NCBI RefSeq assembly: GCF_001625215.2
Contig: NC_030384.2
Location: 41,388,390 to 41,452,389 of the forward strand
Source: Daucus carota subsp. sativus
Lineage: Eukaryota > Streptophyta > Magnoliopsida > Apiales > Apiaceae
Reading direction: 5' to 3'
Length of the DNA: 64,000 nucleotides
Shown here: positions 47,115 to 60,283 of the stretch, piece by piece
Layout: every line of letters begins with the position of its first letter
Position numbering within the stretch: the stretch's first letter is position 1
Made by a program: the position numbers and the translations under genes
The notes under the pieces: model-generated
Told to the model about the DNA's origin: nothing
Database searches by the model: none
What the model saw: the letters and a program-made list of their open reading frames with translations, nothing else

Positions 47115-48147
47115 TATTATCTTCAAACGGCTGTATTAATTACTACTAGTCCTTCTACCAAGTGCTAGTGGACTTGCCTTTTCTAGATTTCTAGTTACTG
47201 TTCTTAAACCCTCCCTCCTTTGTATAGATCGAGTCTGAAATTTTATTCCAATTTTTTTCCGCACGTCACATATATGTTTTAACAGAAATAAAATATATTT
47301 TTAACTTTTAGATACCTGTTTGATTAAAAAAAAAAACTTTTAGATATCTATAATTCTATTTATTAATATTTATTATTTTAATATACGTGGGCACGTGCTT
47401 AGAATCGATCAAAGTTTCTTTTCTTTTTTTCAAGTTAAGGCGATCAAAAATATATAATTTTTTATCCCTATCATTCATAATTTTCACTTTCTTAAAAAAG
47501 TTAAATTTTTTTTTTTAACAAGAGATAACTCCGAACAAAAATTATTTTCTAGAAGCACAAAATTTTAATCTTAACTCTCAAATTCCCATTCTCAATTCCA
47601 ATTTCCAAATTATTAGAATTCTCAATTTTCATATTCATATGCTCATAATTCTTCGTATAAGTTTTTATTTTCTACATTTTAAATTTATAATCTGTAACTC
47701 AAAAAACACGCGTAAATATCCAAAAATTTACGCGTAAACACGCGTAAATATCCATTTTAAATTTGTAATATTTATGATTTCTTGTGCTTGTCATCGAAGA
47801 TGATGCCAGATGCAGAGCTTAGTATATACAAGTTGAGATGTAGTGAATTTCTGGACTGATGGCAAAACCAATGGGCAGCCAAACTGAGACCATATTCTTT
47901 GTGCATTTTTGTATATGAAAAAATAAATAGTCCATTAATCAATTTTACTAGTTGGTTGTGTGCAGCAACTCAAATCGATTCAGATAAAGCCCGAATAAGA
48001 ATAACCATTCTATTTAAAACAGAAACCTTGAAACAAACCTACCACAAAATGAAATCATAACATTAATTGGCATTTAATACTTGAAACTACATGCATATTA
48101 TATAGTACAGGTTCTTCACTTGTTGCTCTCCAGAGATGGTAATGAGT
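47115..48147. other. Spacer between PIG-N (5' side) and the GASA gene (3' side)
   Basis: AT-rich. CACGCGTAAATATCC is repeated near 47707 and 47738. It presumably holds the PIG-N promoter and the GASA 3' UTR. Confidence 0.4.
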
Positions 48148-48975
48148 TCAGGGGCACTTTGGTCTTCCGCCGCGAGTGGTCATATTAGCATAACACTTGC
48201 CACACTTTTCTTTGTTGCCATATTGGCCCGGAGGAACACATTTGCATCTGTCACAGCATGTCACACAAGCTCTCAGGCACACATTCTTTCTTGAGTGTAA
48301 CTTGCACCTAATTACACATGGTGGGTAGCATTCTGCACCACAAACATATTCAAACAAACATCACATTTTCATAACATAAATTTAGATGAGTAACTTTATA
48401 AACAATATTTATTTGCAAGTAGCTAGCTAGGGGACCTTTAGTGTTTCTTGGCGGTGGAGGAGGTGGCGACACTAGAGGCGTGTTGAATGGCGGCGTAAAA
48501 ATGGGTGGTTTGACCTCTGGAGCAGGAGGAGGTGGTGGTGGTGATCCCTTGACAGGAACAGGTGGAGCTGCCTTGACTGGAGCCAACAGCTCCTCATTTT
48601 GTGCTGAGACCTACAACAAACAAAACACATAGGAAGCTAGTCAAACGGTGTTTGGCCGAGTTTAAAACCCGTTTCTGCGTTTATAAGTTAGAAATACTTA
48701 TTCGAACCGTTTGTGTAAAAAATCAAAAAATACTTATAAAAAGTTGATAATACTAGTTTTTGTTTTCTGCCTTCTAATTCTTACTCAAACACTTTAATCA
48801 TTTATAAATCTTAATTGTTTCTAACTTCTACTTCACTCCTTAACTCTAAATAAGAAGTACTTATTTTAAATTCACCAAAGACTGGAATGCCAAAAGCTTG
48901 AAGCTAGAATGGATGACATACCATTGTTGAAAGAAGAAGAGAGGCCAAGAAAAGAAGCAAGAGCTTGAGTGGCAT
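48148..48975 (-). CDS. GASA / snakin peptide with proline-rich linker (GASA14-like)
   Basis: There are three exons on the minus strand: 48922..48975, 48436..48610 and 48148..48332, 414 nt in all, giving 137 residues. The first exon is almost exactly the signal peptide (MPLKLLLLFLASLLLSTM), with VSAQ next as the likely cleavage region. Exon 2 encodes a proline-rich linker (GSPPPPPPAPEVKPP, PLVSPPPPPPRNTK). Exon 3 encodes the GASA domain with its twelve cysteines in order, from ECYPPCVIRC through CVTCCDRCKC to GGRPKCP. The mature protein is a cysteine-rich apoplastic peptide of the gibberellin-regulated family, and the long Pro-rich part is the hallmark of the GASA14-like branch. Introns are GT-AG and in phase. 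Intron 1 carries a MITE. Confidence 0.95.
48647..48882. mobile_element. MITE in the first GASA intron
   Basis: The left end GGTGTTTGGCCGAGTTTAAA and the right end TTTTAAATTCACCAAAG are inverted. Internal AAGTACTTATTT and TTTGTGTAAAAAATC motifs match the nested element at 31857-32097, so both belong to one family. The boundaries are good to a few bases. Confidence 0.7.
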
Positions 48976-49030
48976 GTTGTAAAGAGATGGTCTGAGCAGA
49001 ATGGGGAGTGAGACTGTGAGAGTGAAGTGG

Positions 49031-49040
49031 TATATAAATA
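49031..49040 (-). promoter_or_regulatory. Possible TATA box of the GASA gene
   Basis: TATTTATATA on the minus strand lies about 56 bp before the start codon. Confidence 0.45.
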
Positions 49041-49279
49041 GAGGGTAGTATGACAGGAGTGAGGAGACAGGGTTTGTTTGCAACTTGGGAATGGTCTATT
49101 ATTGGGCAATTTAAGGAATGGATGACAGCTCTTGAGTGAAACATTATTATTACTGTGTTGTCTTTAAACAAGAGTTACGGGGAAGTGTGCTTAAAACCAA
49201 ACACTGAGAGTGAGAGGTTGATTCAGCAGAGAAGAGCCAACCACCCACATGACATAAAGCCATAGCACTCGACTACCGG

Positions 49280-49790
49280 AGGCCCGGTAATTTTACACGT
49301 AATTTTACAAGTAACACACTAACATGAAATGAAACTACACAAAAAAATTATATGAGTCTTAATTTTCAATACACGAAACACGAAAGTACACGAAATTACA
49401 GGATAAAATTCGTGTTGGACATGGATTTTCATTTGGGGTAGACAAAAATACCCAAAATATTTATACATAATATTTATAATATATATGTTATGATATATTA
49501 AATATATAATTATGTAAAAAGTATATATTTATATGTATGTGTGGATATATATTGTAGATACATTAACAAATTTATAGAGAATTGTATACAAGTATAAATA
49601 TATCATTCACATTTAATAAAATTTTAAAGGAAAATATAAATTAAATCTATTTTTTGATTAAAAAATATATTGATATTTTTATATATACAAGTTTCAAATT
49701 AGGTACACGAAATTAATAACAGACGAATACAGGTTTCACCTTCGAGTACACGAAACGAAAGTATACGAAACGAAACGATTATAGACCCAG
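49280..49790. mobile_element. Possible hAT-like repeat related to the 16066 element
   Basis: Clusters of ACACGAAA and GTACACGAAA sit at both ends of an AT-rich core, the same subterminal words as in the hAT MITE at 16066-16614. The termini and target duplication are not clear, so the limits are approximate. Confidence 0.4.
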
Positions 49791-50310
49791 ACTCCTCCCT
49801 GCACGCACCAGTGTACTCACATTATTAATCCTATTTATCACAAGTCACAACTCGTACCCTGATAATTTATCAGCACTCTGCACGAGGTGTGTCTTTTTTT
49901 CAAGGAAAATAAATTTCCATCGATAAAGTATCTCTTTTTTTTTTAATCAAATTAATAATTGTTCTTTATAATGTGTCCATGGTCATGCAGTAAATACAAA
50001 ATTTGATAAATATATCTTATTTTGATTGGATTATAATTTAATAATGATGGATCCCTACATTTACAACAACCACACCAATTAAAAACATTCGAATTCATAG
50101 ATTTTGGTACTTAGCATGTGCCCATTGGCACACACTACATAAAATCAATTAATATTCTCTTTTTTTCTGAAGCAATTAATATTCTATTTGTTTTTTAATA
50201 TATGACGTTTGTCTCTTTGACCGGGTAGTTAAAAACATTATTTTCGAATTTTGTTAATAAAAATATGTAATCAAAATTTTAGTTCACAAAAAAAATCAAT
50301 TGAAATAATA
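49791..50310. other. AT-rich spacer
   Basis: No gene or clear repeat recognised. Confidence 0.35.
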
Positions 50311-50534
50311 CTCACTCCGTCCCAATTTATTTGTCTTGTTTGACTTTTTATGATCAAATTAACGAAACTTTGACCGATAATTAGTAATTATTCTTAAATG
50401 ATCCTGAAAAACGAAAAAATACATCTTAGATAGATTAGATTTAGATGTAAAAAATACATCTTAGATAATTAGTAATTATTCTTACTTTGACTGGTTAAAA
50501 GTCAAAATGGACATGTAAAAGGGGACGGAGGGAG
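50311..50534. mobile_element. Stowaway-type MITE, 224 bp
   Basis: The left end CTCACTCCGTCCCAATTTAT and the right end GGGGACGGAGGGAG are inverted, with TA at 50309-50310 and 50535-50536. TTTGACT/AGTCAAA pairs follow inside each end. Confidence 0.9.
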
Positions 50535-50536
50535 TA

Positions 50537-51407
50537 ATATTTTACTATCCGATCAACCACGTAAACGTACATTCCCAAGTTAAAAAACGAAGGGAAAACA
50601 AGTTTATCTACATTTCACTGTAGTTCAAAGTGTACAACTACTCGTCATTGAATTTAGCTCTGCTTATTACTGTGGGTAGTTTAATTACAGGGTGATTAGT
50701 CAGTGAAGTCAGTAGTGGTGTAGGACAACGCCAATCAATCCCCTCCTAAAAGTTGAGTTTTGAACAATGATGCAGACCAGCTGGATTTCTGTACTTACTA
50801 GATAAAGCAGCCTAAAGTAAAAGTAATACTCACCCGACTTTTACCAAGCTGGTAAGCTAGGTGACTTTGGAGATGTAATTTAAGTGCATTCGTCGTCTAA
50901 TTTCGAAATATATATTTTTAAATGTGTTTGTTTAAATGAAAACTTCATATTTCAATTTTTATTTGCAAAAACAAATTTTAAAAAATAAGTAATGTAACTA
51001 TGCGGTCAATAAACTTTAAATTGTGTACCCGAAATCAACGAGCCTATTTAATTTTGGATGGAGAAAGTATAAAATATGATTTTTTATATATTTTTGTAAT
51101 AATTAAATGTTTAAGAAAATTTGAAAAAAATATGAAATTATATTTTCTGTGCATTTAAAAATGTGTATAACGAATACTTTCTTGGTAAAAGTTACGAGGT
51201 GACTCTTATTTTATTAAAGAAATCGTGTGCTATGTAAAGTATCCGATAAAAAAAATGGTCTTCGCATAAAACTCAATCATTTTAAAACAATAATATCACC
51301 GCATTTGCCAGCTCCAAATGTGCTCTAGCATTAGACAGGACTTGACCACAGATATACTCCCAAAACCAATATTTGGATCATCGAAGTCCCCAAAATGAGA
51401 TATTTTG
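50537..51407. other. Spacer, no gene recognised
   Basis: AT-rich, no assignable feature. Confidence 0.35.
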
Positions 51408-51611
51408 CTAATTTTCTAGAATAATTTCTTCATATGCAATACCATGAAAACTGAAACCAGCTGCATTGATCTGAGCATCGGTGCTGCAAAGTTTGTTATG
51501 TTTCTCATGGTTCTCGTTGTTTTTCAGCTTCTCAACCGAACCTATACATATGTGTTGTTTTACCATATTTGCGCCTCTTTTACGAGATTTTTGGCCCGGA
51601 CTTGAAGTCAT
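51408..51611 (-). other. Unassigned 67-codon frame
   Basis: An open frame from MTSSPGQKSRKRG to EEIILEN, less AT-rich than its surroundings. The phrase KLCSTDAQINAAGFSFHG is faintly like the ELCxLCDAQIAxIVFSPxG stretch of a MADS box, but the N-terminal DNA-binding basic part does not match. It could be a decayed type I MADS fragment or chance. I do not recognise it. Confidence 0.2.
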
Positions 51612-51649
51612 TTTACACTAAAAAAATATTTTTTTGTATGATACAGATA

Positions 51650-51879
51650 TTCTCTTTATCTCATTTTAACTGTTCGACTTATTAACACGTATATTGAGGT
51701 GTTAAAGATAATATCTACACTTAATAAAAAAATTCAATTCTTATATCAAATAAAAATTTAGACTTTAAGCTTTTATTTGTATATATTTTATAACGAATAA
51801 TTATGTTTAGATGTGACTTTTTTAACACCTTAAAATACGTGTAAAAAAATCAAAAGCAGTTAAAATCAAACGGAGGAAG
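51650..51879. mobile_element. Degenerate Stowaway-like MITE, about 230 bp
   Basis: The left end TCTCTTTATCTCATTTTAAC and the right end TTAAAATCAAACGGAGGAAG are imperfect inverted repeats, with TA flanks at 51648-51649 and 51880-51881. Confidence 0.6.
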
Positions 51880-51881
51880 TA

Positions 51882-54481
51882 TAATCTAAAGTCAAGTTAA
51901 CAATAAGCCGAAAATCAATTTTATCAGAAGTTGGTACAATATACTTTTTCAAACTATTTTATTTTTTTAATAAAATTAATTTTCATCACTCCAATAACCA
52001 ACTTATCAAATTTATTTTATTAAATTATAAATCATCAATAATATAAAATTATCGGTACATATAATTTAAACTACTTACTTATCACAATAAGTCCATGTTC
52101 CAGCTATTTTACGCTCACCAGAACGGGTTCTTTGTTTGAACTAACAAAAAGTATCAGAGAAGGAATTCATATTGCAAGGGTCCAGTCTATCCCCGTAACG
52201 AGAGCTGCAATTGAAATGAATATTTGCTGTATATTAATATGAAACAAATATAATGGCTACAACCTGACAAAAAAAATAAAATATAATATAATGGCTACAA
52301 TTATACAAATGAACAGCATATTGACTTCAAATTAAATGGTCTGCACTCTGCAGTACTCCAATGATCTGATTAGCATTCAGCTGTTGAACATTAACACTGG
52401 CTTATGTTGATTATATTAATTCAATATAAATGGTTTATCTTTTGACAATTTAGATGTTCAGTCCATTTCTGAATAGTAATTGATAATGACGTGAAGCGGA
52501 AGTAAGAAGTTAAAGAAATTTAATTTAATTTCTTGTAAATTTAATTGATAATTGATAATGACGTGAATAGGAATTTTTCTTGTAAATTTTTTGGATGTAA
52601 ATGTTAAAAAAGTGTTTCGTATTCGTTATTTGACAAAAAAATAAGAACTTATTTCAGAAAAAAGCATATCTTGAAGAAATGTTCGGGGTCAGTGGACAAA
52701 GGAGAAATGTTCGGGGTCAGTGGACAATAAGCAGACACTTGTTAGAACAAAGTAATACTATCATTTGTAATGTGTGTGACCAAGTACCTTTAAGGGTGTT
52801 CTGCACTGTGAAGCAGCCTGCTTTAGCTCTGTCCATGACTTCCAGGCATCATTGCTAAATACTGCTTAACAATATTCAGTCATTTGTTGACAAAACTATC
52901 TAGCAAATTTTGAAACTTGAAAGTTAAAATCTTCACTTCTCTTCGGATTCACGAGAGAATATAATATGAAACTTGCCAAGGTCTGTCAGGTCAAGTCTCA
53001 GTTGGTAGTAATATAGATTAAGCAAATCAGAAGACCATTCATCTTCTTTTTCAAAAGACCGTTACTAATGTTTGGTAATACAAGATCTACTCGGTATCAT
53101 ATTCATCCTTGAAACTTGAATCCACTGCTTGTAACTTAAAGTAGAGCCCTGTATAGTCTCAGCCAAACTAAAAGCAATCCTTGTTAGCTTGTACAGTGGT
53201 CTGCTTTGTCAAGCAAACATAGGCCAGGAGGATAAATGTTTCAATTGGGAATTCAAGCTTTGCTTTCTAACAAGCTGCCGATTTAAGCATTCTTCTCCTA
53301 CAATTGGCTTCCATCTTATCATTTCAACCAGCTCCTAGACCAATATTATCTTTAGTTCTGACTCGATTGTTTATGTATCAAACTCAAAATCAGACTAAGC
53401 CAAACACGTAAAAGCTCTCTTTTCTTAGTCTATATCTATATTACTAATATTATTGCTAACTTGGATCATGTACAACCATAGAAGCCGGCATTTGCAATAC
53501 TATCAATAGTCCACTCTAAGATCCTAATATCCAACTTCTTGCTCCTACCAGCAAACTTTCTATAATCAATGCCTACATGTTGACATAGCTTCATATTAGT
53601 AGCATACAAGTTGGAATAGAATCAGGCTACAAATGTCATCTAGACTTCTTTTCTTCCTGACATGAGCTACAGGCACATAAACATAACATCAACAGGCACC
53701 TATGAATGCACTTTATCATCAACATTTTCATCTATGTTTTAGAAAGAACCAAAATTTGAAAGTCAGCACTAGTCTAACAACTATGTATATGACAAATGGT
53801 AGAAAGCAAAGAACAATCCACATACAGAACCAGCATCTGCCTCGGCAGTTTTATAACCCAGTCCTCTTTTAAATTGAAAGAAATGAACAATGAGGATGTG
53901 ATTGTGAGAATTGGCGCAATACATACATGTCAAAATCTCTTTTCCCCTAGTTCTGGACGGAGCACATGCCTTTTAAGTTAAATATCTACACAGGTTCTGC
54001 CAACATTGCAATGCTTGTTGAGATGGAGCAGTCTCGAACACAAGAGCTCTAGTGAACCTAACACATATAGTGTGTCCCGCACAACCCTCCAATGAAATTT
54101 TAAACGAGAACTTCAAGAGTCCCGTACCTAGATCCAACCTGCACAACAACTATTAAGTAGCATCAGAATTCATAACAGAAAGCCTGGTAAGTATCAAAGA
54201 AAATAAAAAACCTGCGTGTTTCAATAGCCTCGTTCTCACATTTCATAATATAATTAATAATAAGGAGACCTAGGTAAATTTATCAATTGACAGATACAAG
54301 CAAATATGCCCGCCCACTATTGGCCCAATTCTAGAAAATTACCTATATGCATGCATGAGTCATCAGAAAAAAACATCAAATTAACTCTTCTTCCCAAGGG
54401 AATGAGTGCAACCTATACAATACAAAAAACAGAAATGTTCTCACCAGCATTTGAAGGCTTCATGCATATTACTAACACGTC
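51882..54481. other. Intergenic downstream of SUO, no gene recognised
   Basis: This contains a 27-bp tandem duplication (about 52676-52729, core TGTTCGGGGTCAGTGGACAA) and a repeated TTGATAATGACGTGAA phrase near 52482 and 52551. The part 52780-54480 is closer to genic base composition and may hold the SUO 3' UTR or a non-coding transcript, but I can defend no frame. Confidence 0.4.
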
Positions 54482-57400
54482 CTACTGCCATGGAGGATGT
54501 TTGTGGTTAATCCTATCTCCGTCGAATCCCCCATCTGGCTCCTTTCTTTTAACCATCCCTCCTGCCATTTGTTGATACATCTTCAACTGCTCATCTGGTA
54601 ATGCCTGTGAAGCAGTAAGAGGAAGCTGCCTCAATGCCGAAGGCAACCTTTCCTCTCTCCTGTCCAGTTCTGTAACTCCAGGCCCTGCATTTAGATCAAA
54701 ACCCTGGCTACCCCATTTTTTACTTTCCGGGACATTACTAGTACTGCCAGGAATGCTCATCACGAAGGGTCGGGAATAATGTGTAGACCCCATGCCCGTA
54801 GGTCTCATCACCTGTGGGGGGATAGCAGGTAGGTAATGTGGGCCACCAGATGATGATTCTGTGAATGGTGTTGAAACCCCAGAATACGAATTGGATGACA
54901 AGGGAAAATTGGTCTCGAATGGGAATAATCCAGGATACTGAAATGGGATATTTGGTGTGTAGCCAACTGCAGGAGATGATGACAGGACCGGACCCCTATA
55001 AAGTTCAGGATTGAATGAAGTGTTTCCAGGTGGAAGCATAATTCCCTGTGAATTTGCTGAAGGGTGAGTGAGATAGTTTTGATCACCTCTACCAGGAAGA
55101 ATAGGAGGCATTGCTAAGGGAGAGTATGAGACTCCAGGAGGAATCCAGGCAAAATTTCCAAGTTCCATGTTATTCATTCTGACAGGAGGAACTGATGAAG
55201 CAAAGGGAATACTGTTTTTAGCATGCGGTGCAGCTTCATAACCCCCTTCATCGGGACCAGGTCCATTGTTCAAATCAAAGTCCCTCGATGTGCTCGACTC
55301 AGCACCATATAAAGATGGCCCTACAGGCCTCTTTGGCATTTCCATTCTACAGCTGCTAACTGAGAAGTGACCAATATCCGGACTATCATCACATATGTTC
55401 AAATCAAGATTAAAACCAGCGCCAATATGTTCACTGCGTCTAGTTTCTGAGGAAGTTGCAACAGATTTTTGAGGAGCCACTTCCTCCATAGCTCTCTGAT
55501 CTGGTATGTTCAAGTCAAAGTCCAACAGCGGGCGACTTTGTTTAGTCGCGGAGCTCCCAACTAAAGGAACACTAACTGTACATGGGGGATTGTCCTGGTT
55601 CTTTCTAGGTTCAGCAGGTCGAAATGCACTGGTAGCGGCAGAACCCCTCCAGCCCAGTTCACCCTTTAACCTCAATGGATTTTCTGGGGGGACAAATGGA
55701 CCTTTAGCAGCAGAAGCAACGGTAACAGAAGGACGACCTTCAGCCAATGAGATGGGAACTGGTAAAGTGAAAGGTAAAGGAATTGATGATACATTTCCAG
55801 AATCTGGCAATTTATCAAGATCCCCAGAAATTCCATCGTCGATGGGAAGACCTTCATTCAGATCAAAGTCCACCTTTACAGTCGATTCTGACACAGAAGC
55901 AGTAACAGTAGAAATATCAGGAATGTAAGTGAATTCTTCGGCTACGTCCGACTTGCTACCACTAGACTTGATCAGTTCCTTGGATTCCTGAACAGGTAGT
56001 GCAGTAGTCTTAGTAGGAGATCCACTAAGATGCAAATTATTAAGATCTTTCTTTTCTGAAATTCCATGAGAATTTTCACTCATCTGGTGAACAGTTAATG
56101 AGCTTAAACCAGGGGTTTGGTCCTCACTTTGCTTTGTCTGTAATGGTAAATTGATTTCACCATCCTTTGCAGCTTCTGGCTCCCTCTTTCCAACTGTACT
56201 AGATAAACCTGGCAATTCCGTATCTTCCATTTTTCCACGCATACCAGACAACTTTACATTTCTTTTGTCTTCGTCGCACCTATGGGAAGATGAGCAAGAT
56301 GGTGATTCTTCATTAGCTTTGACCTCCAAGTTCTTAAGTGTGGCTGCACTATCATGTGGCACAGGTACCCCATTCACCTCAATAGTTTCATTAGATATAT
56401 CAGTTCCCACTTCGGGTTTCGAGCTCGAGGCATTAACATCTCTTGCCCGGGTGTTAGTCGGCTTCCGTGGTTCCTGAAACTGGTCAACTTCATCAGAAGC
56501 TGCATTAACCTTTTTCTTGACATTTTCAGAAGACATGGCTGCAGTGTCTTCTTGGACAGGTTCATGCGGCCTTTCATGAGATTTTGGAACAGGTCCATTG
56601 CAAGCTTTTAATGCTGCGCCACGACCCGCATTCTTTTCTTCACAGCGGAACAAAGCTGTTCTGCTGTCAGTGGACAACTTCTTTTCCATGTTCACATCAG
56701 TGCATTTTGCACTAGGATTTGAATGCGAAGAATTTTTAGAACTACCATGACCTATAATAGCACCATTTGACACTTCTCTGCGGTGATCTTCATTTTGATC
56801 CCTATCTTCATCAGTATGCCGCAATCTCATACCCTCCCCTGAACAAGATTCTTCAGGCAATGAAGACTTTTTACCAGAAGATCCAGAAGGTGAGACATTA
56901 GATCTAGATATCTCTCCAGCTGCAACACTGGCAAGCAAATTCATTCCAATATCATCCCCAACCGATGCATTTACATTTGCTTCAGAAACCTTTACACAAC
57001 TATCAACCAGTGCATTCATGGAACTGAACAAAGCCTCGTAGGATTTCCCTGATTTTGCTGCACTCCTCGAAGGAGAATGAGCATCTTTAGGTGTTTCTGT
57101 CAATTTGTCAGAGCATTCTCCACCTCTGCTCAGTTCATCAGAATTTAGACCACCAGATGACATGTTGGCATCTTCGTAGATGGGCAATCCATCTTTTTGC
57201 TGATTTGTGTCCACAGCCACATTCATAGAACCATTCCTTTGAAAAGTACCAATTTTTCCTTTTACTTTCCCGTCATTTTCTACACGCTCCTCAACTTGCA
57301 TCGATGGAGAACCCTTACCAGAGGTAGCAGAAACGTCTTCCGCAGACCCACCACTAGCACTACATGCAGGACTGCGAGCAGTGTTTGGCAACCGAACAAT

Positions 57401-60283
57401 GAGCCTCCTGCTGTTACCATTGTCCACATGGGGTGCATCAGGTGTTCTTTCAGATGTTAATCTGGTAGGAGATAACTTTTCAGAAGACAAACTCCTAAGT
57501 TCAGAACTCATCTTTCCAATACTAGTTTCCTTTTGAGTCCCTTGGACAGCTGTTCCATCGTTACAATTGTTTGGCTTCCGATTGCGTGAAACACCACTAG
57601 ACGTCCTATTAACACCAATTGATACACAAGTTGAGCTCCTTGCTTCTTCCCTGCAAGAGATTGTTTTTCCATATTCACTTGAACAGGACTGACTATTGTT
57701 TTGGGACTGGCTAGAACTATTGCTTTTGTCCTCTTTAATGGTTGTAAGAGGGGCATCAGAAGAACCTGCACCAGCCAATGCCACAGTACTCAAATCCTTA
57801 GTACCAGCAACTTCTGATGCAGTCACTGATGGTGACTGTTTAGCTGTGCCAGGAGAACCAACAGACAACTTCTCACTAATGCCAAGCTTAGCAGATGGGA
57901 TTTTAGAAGCACCAGTTTGTACACTGGAATTTGTAACACCAGGCTCAGTCGGTTCTCCATTTCGACGACCAACAACATTAGAAACTTCAGAATTCAAGGA
58001 TTTAGTTGGCCAAGAACCACCACGACTTGAGCCAGACTTTGCATCGATCATATTCATTTCAGCTTCAACTCTTTTCTTCCATGTGTCAACCAAACTCCTG
58101 GCTTTTTTCTGTATCTCAGAATTCCTATTAGTACGTAAATGATTCACAGATTTCCCAATGTTACATGTTTGGAGTGCATGAAGGTTTACTGGTAGTTTAT
58201 CTAGTGCTCGGAGCAATGACAAGAGAAATTCGTCAACAGATTTATCACCTTCTTTCGGACTACTGTTATCACCAAGTTTACCCTTGTGAGCCTGCTGGAG
58301 CCAATCATCCAACACGGGCAAACCCCTGAGCTGAACAAACCTAGTAAGACAATCAAATCTATCCGTTACAGCTATTACATTTGCCAGTATGATTCGACAA
58401 GCTAAATCTAGCTTTTTCATTGAACTGTCAGGTTGCATGAGTTGCACCAATTTATCAACCCCTTCAAAATCTGTGAGGCCTCCTCTATCTGTTATCTTAG
58501 CAATCTCAAGCTTTAAAATCTGATCTGGTCGAAGCTGACCAGAATCCGCATCGTCTGCTTTGCAAGTACGCTCACGTTTCACAGAATCAGATCCTTGAAC
58601 AAGTAGCTCTCTTTTCTTCCCTTTAGCCTGAGAATGATAAGAGGATGAACTGTTTGGAGCACTATCTGAACTAGGCTTAACTTGTGGACCATTTAATGCT
58701 TTCGGAGAACGACCTCCTGGCTGTGCAGCTGCATACATATCTATGTTTGTCTTGTCTAAGAGTTGATCTACTTCTTTCTGGCGTTCCTGAGTCAAATAAG
58801 AATAGCCTTACAGTCACATGAACAACAATCATGCATGTAAAACACAAAAACCTAATTGAATTATATACTTACCTTAACATAATCTCTGTCGCTAAACCAC
58901 CGTAAACACTTTGCTTCAGTATCATACACTCGTCTACACACAATTGAGGATAACCCTGAAGGAAGCTCAACACCTTTACGAAGAAATGCAACCTTATACA
59001 GATGGAGTAATGATGCAGCAGGTATCTCAGCTTTGTTAAAAGAGTAAAACACCTCGTTGGGTGCTGCTTCAAGCGGAAGACCTTTTACAAGCTTTACGTC
59101 AGCAGGCCGATAAAGCCAACTAACAGACAACCTCAAACCTTCTTCTTTGCTTGTAATTAATCTATGGATCATTCCAAGAAATGGGGCCGAATCTTTGGGT
59201 GCCTTAAAAACAGCACAATCGCCAACAGATATCTTGATTCCATCCTGGAAGATGTCAAAGTTACAGTAAGTTAAAAATATGGACCAACACACACACACAC
59301 ACACACACACACAACCTCCACATAGAATAATCTCCAATTTATTTACAAGAAATGATCCGAAGTGGGGTCGTCATTTTAGACAAGAATTACCTCCAAAATG
59401 CAATTCAGGCTACATGTTTAAATGCCCGCATGCAGAAACTATACCTTTGTATATTAAGATTAAGTATATACTACTTATATACATATACTCCTGAAATTGT
59501 TTGTCTCAAAACGACAAGAATAGCATCACAACAAAAAAAAACTCTCTACAATAATGCTTAAAGGAGAAAAAATCACTGACACAATAAATGACATTTCAAC
59601 TATCACGAAGTATAAAACAAAACGTGTGTCATGTGTATCGCCTTCCAAGAAAATCAAAGTCTTTGAATTGAGACATACGATTTGCTCAACATATCAATCT
59701 TATAGATTATAATTTGTTTCACGTGCAATTTTGTAAAGTAAATATTAATTAAGTGCTAAACAGAAATTTTTGATTTAGTTTCCGATTTCACCTGAACTTG
59801 TTTCACATATCCTAGGAGTAGTAATTTGAGGTATATATTGCCATGTAAATTAGAAAGTTATCTGAATTAATCCATAACAGCAACTAGTGACCAAAACAGA
59901 ATAAAGTCATAACACTTGAATTACGCTTTTGGACGATGTGTATCTGTAACTGAATAGAGATCAACTTGATGAATTCAATAACTCTACATATACGAATCAA
60001 ACAAATTCAGTAATTTCATACACAAAAATCATATCAAAATATTTAGGGGAAATCTCCGTACAAAAGAACAAAAAAAGAGACCAAGAGAAGACATAAAATT
60101 ATATAACCAACCAAAAACCCACAGACATAAATACACAATCACACACAAAAACAAACAATAGAAATGGAGCGCCCAATAATAATGAAAAGGCTGGACCTTT
60201 GTGAAAGAATCAGCAGTAACTGGAGCAAATTCTTCGGAATGACCTCCTCCGGTCGGCGTGGTGGAAACGGAGACCGGCAACAT
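54482..60283 (-). CDS. SUO: SUO-type protein: BAH domain + TFIIS N-terminal (LW) domain + GW/WG motifs
   Basis: There are three coding exons on the minus strand: 60197..60283, 58873..59244 and 54482..58786, 4764 nt in all, giving 1587 residues, close to the roughly 1600 I recall for Arabidopsis SUO. Exon 2 encodes the BAH domain (residues 30-150: GIKISVGDCAVFKAP, VSWLYRPADVKL, APNEVFYSF, CRRVYDTEAKCLRWF). Residues about 245-395 form the TFIIS-N/LW helical bundle (RGGLTDFEGVDKLVQLMQ, KSVNHLRTNRN, KKARSLVDTWKKRVEAEM). The rest is long, Ser-rich and probably disordered, with a GW (GELGWRGS, about 1197) and a WG (SKKWGSQGF, about 1510). Arabidopsis SUO acts in microRNA-guided translational repression through its GW motifs. 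Five FDLN/LDLN motifs lie in the C-terminal third. Introns are GT-AG and in phase. The start at 60283 is the first ATG in frame; a 5' UTR intron upstream is possible. Confidence 0.95.
59286..59313. repeat. (CA)n microsatellite in the first SUO intron
   Basis: An uninterrupted AC run of about 14 units lies just downstream (plus-strand sense) of exon 2. Confidence 0.95.

Noticed and set aside
55506-58142. Antisense frames of 80-150 codons within the SUO coding region
   Set aside because: They are shadows of the long Ser-rich exon and lack family features.
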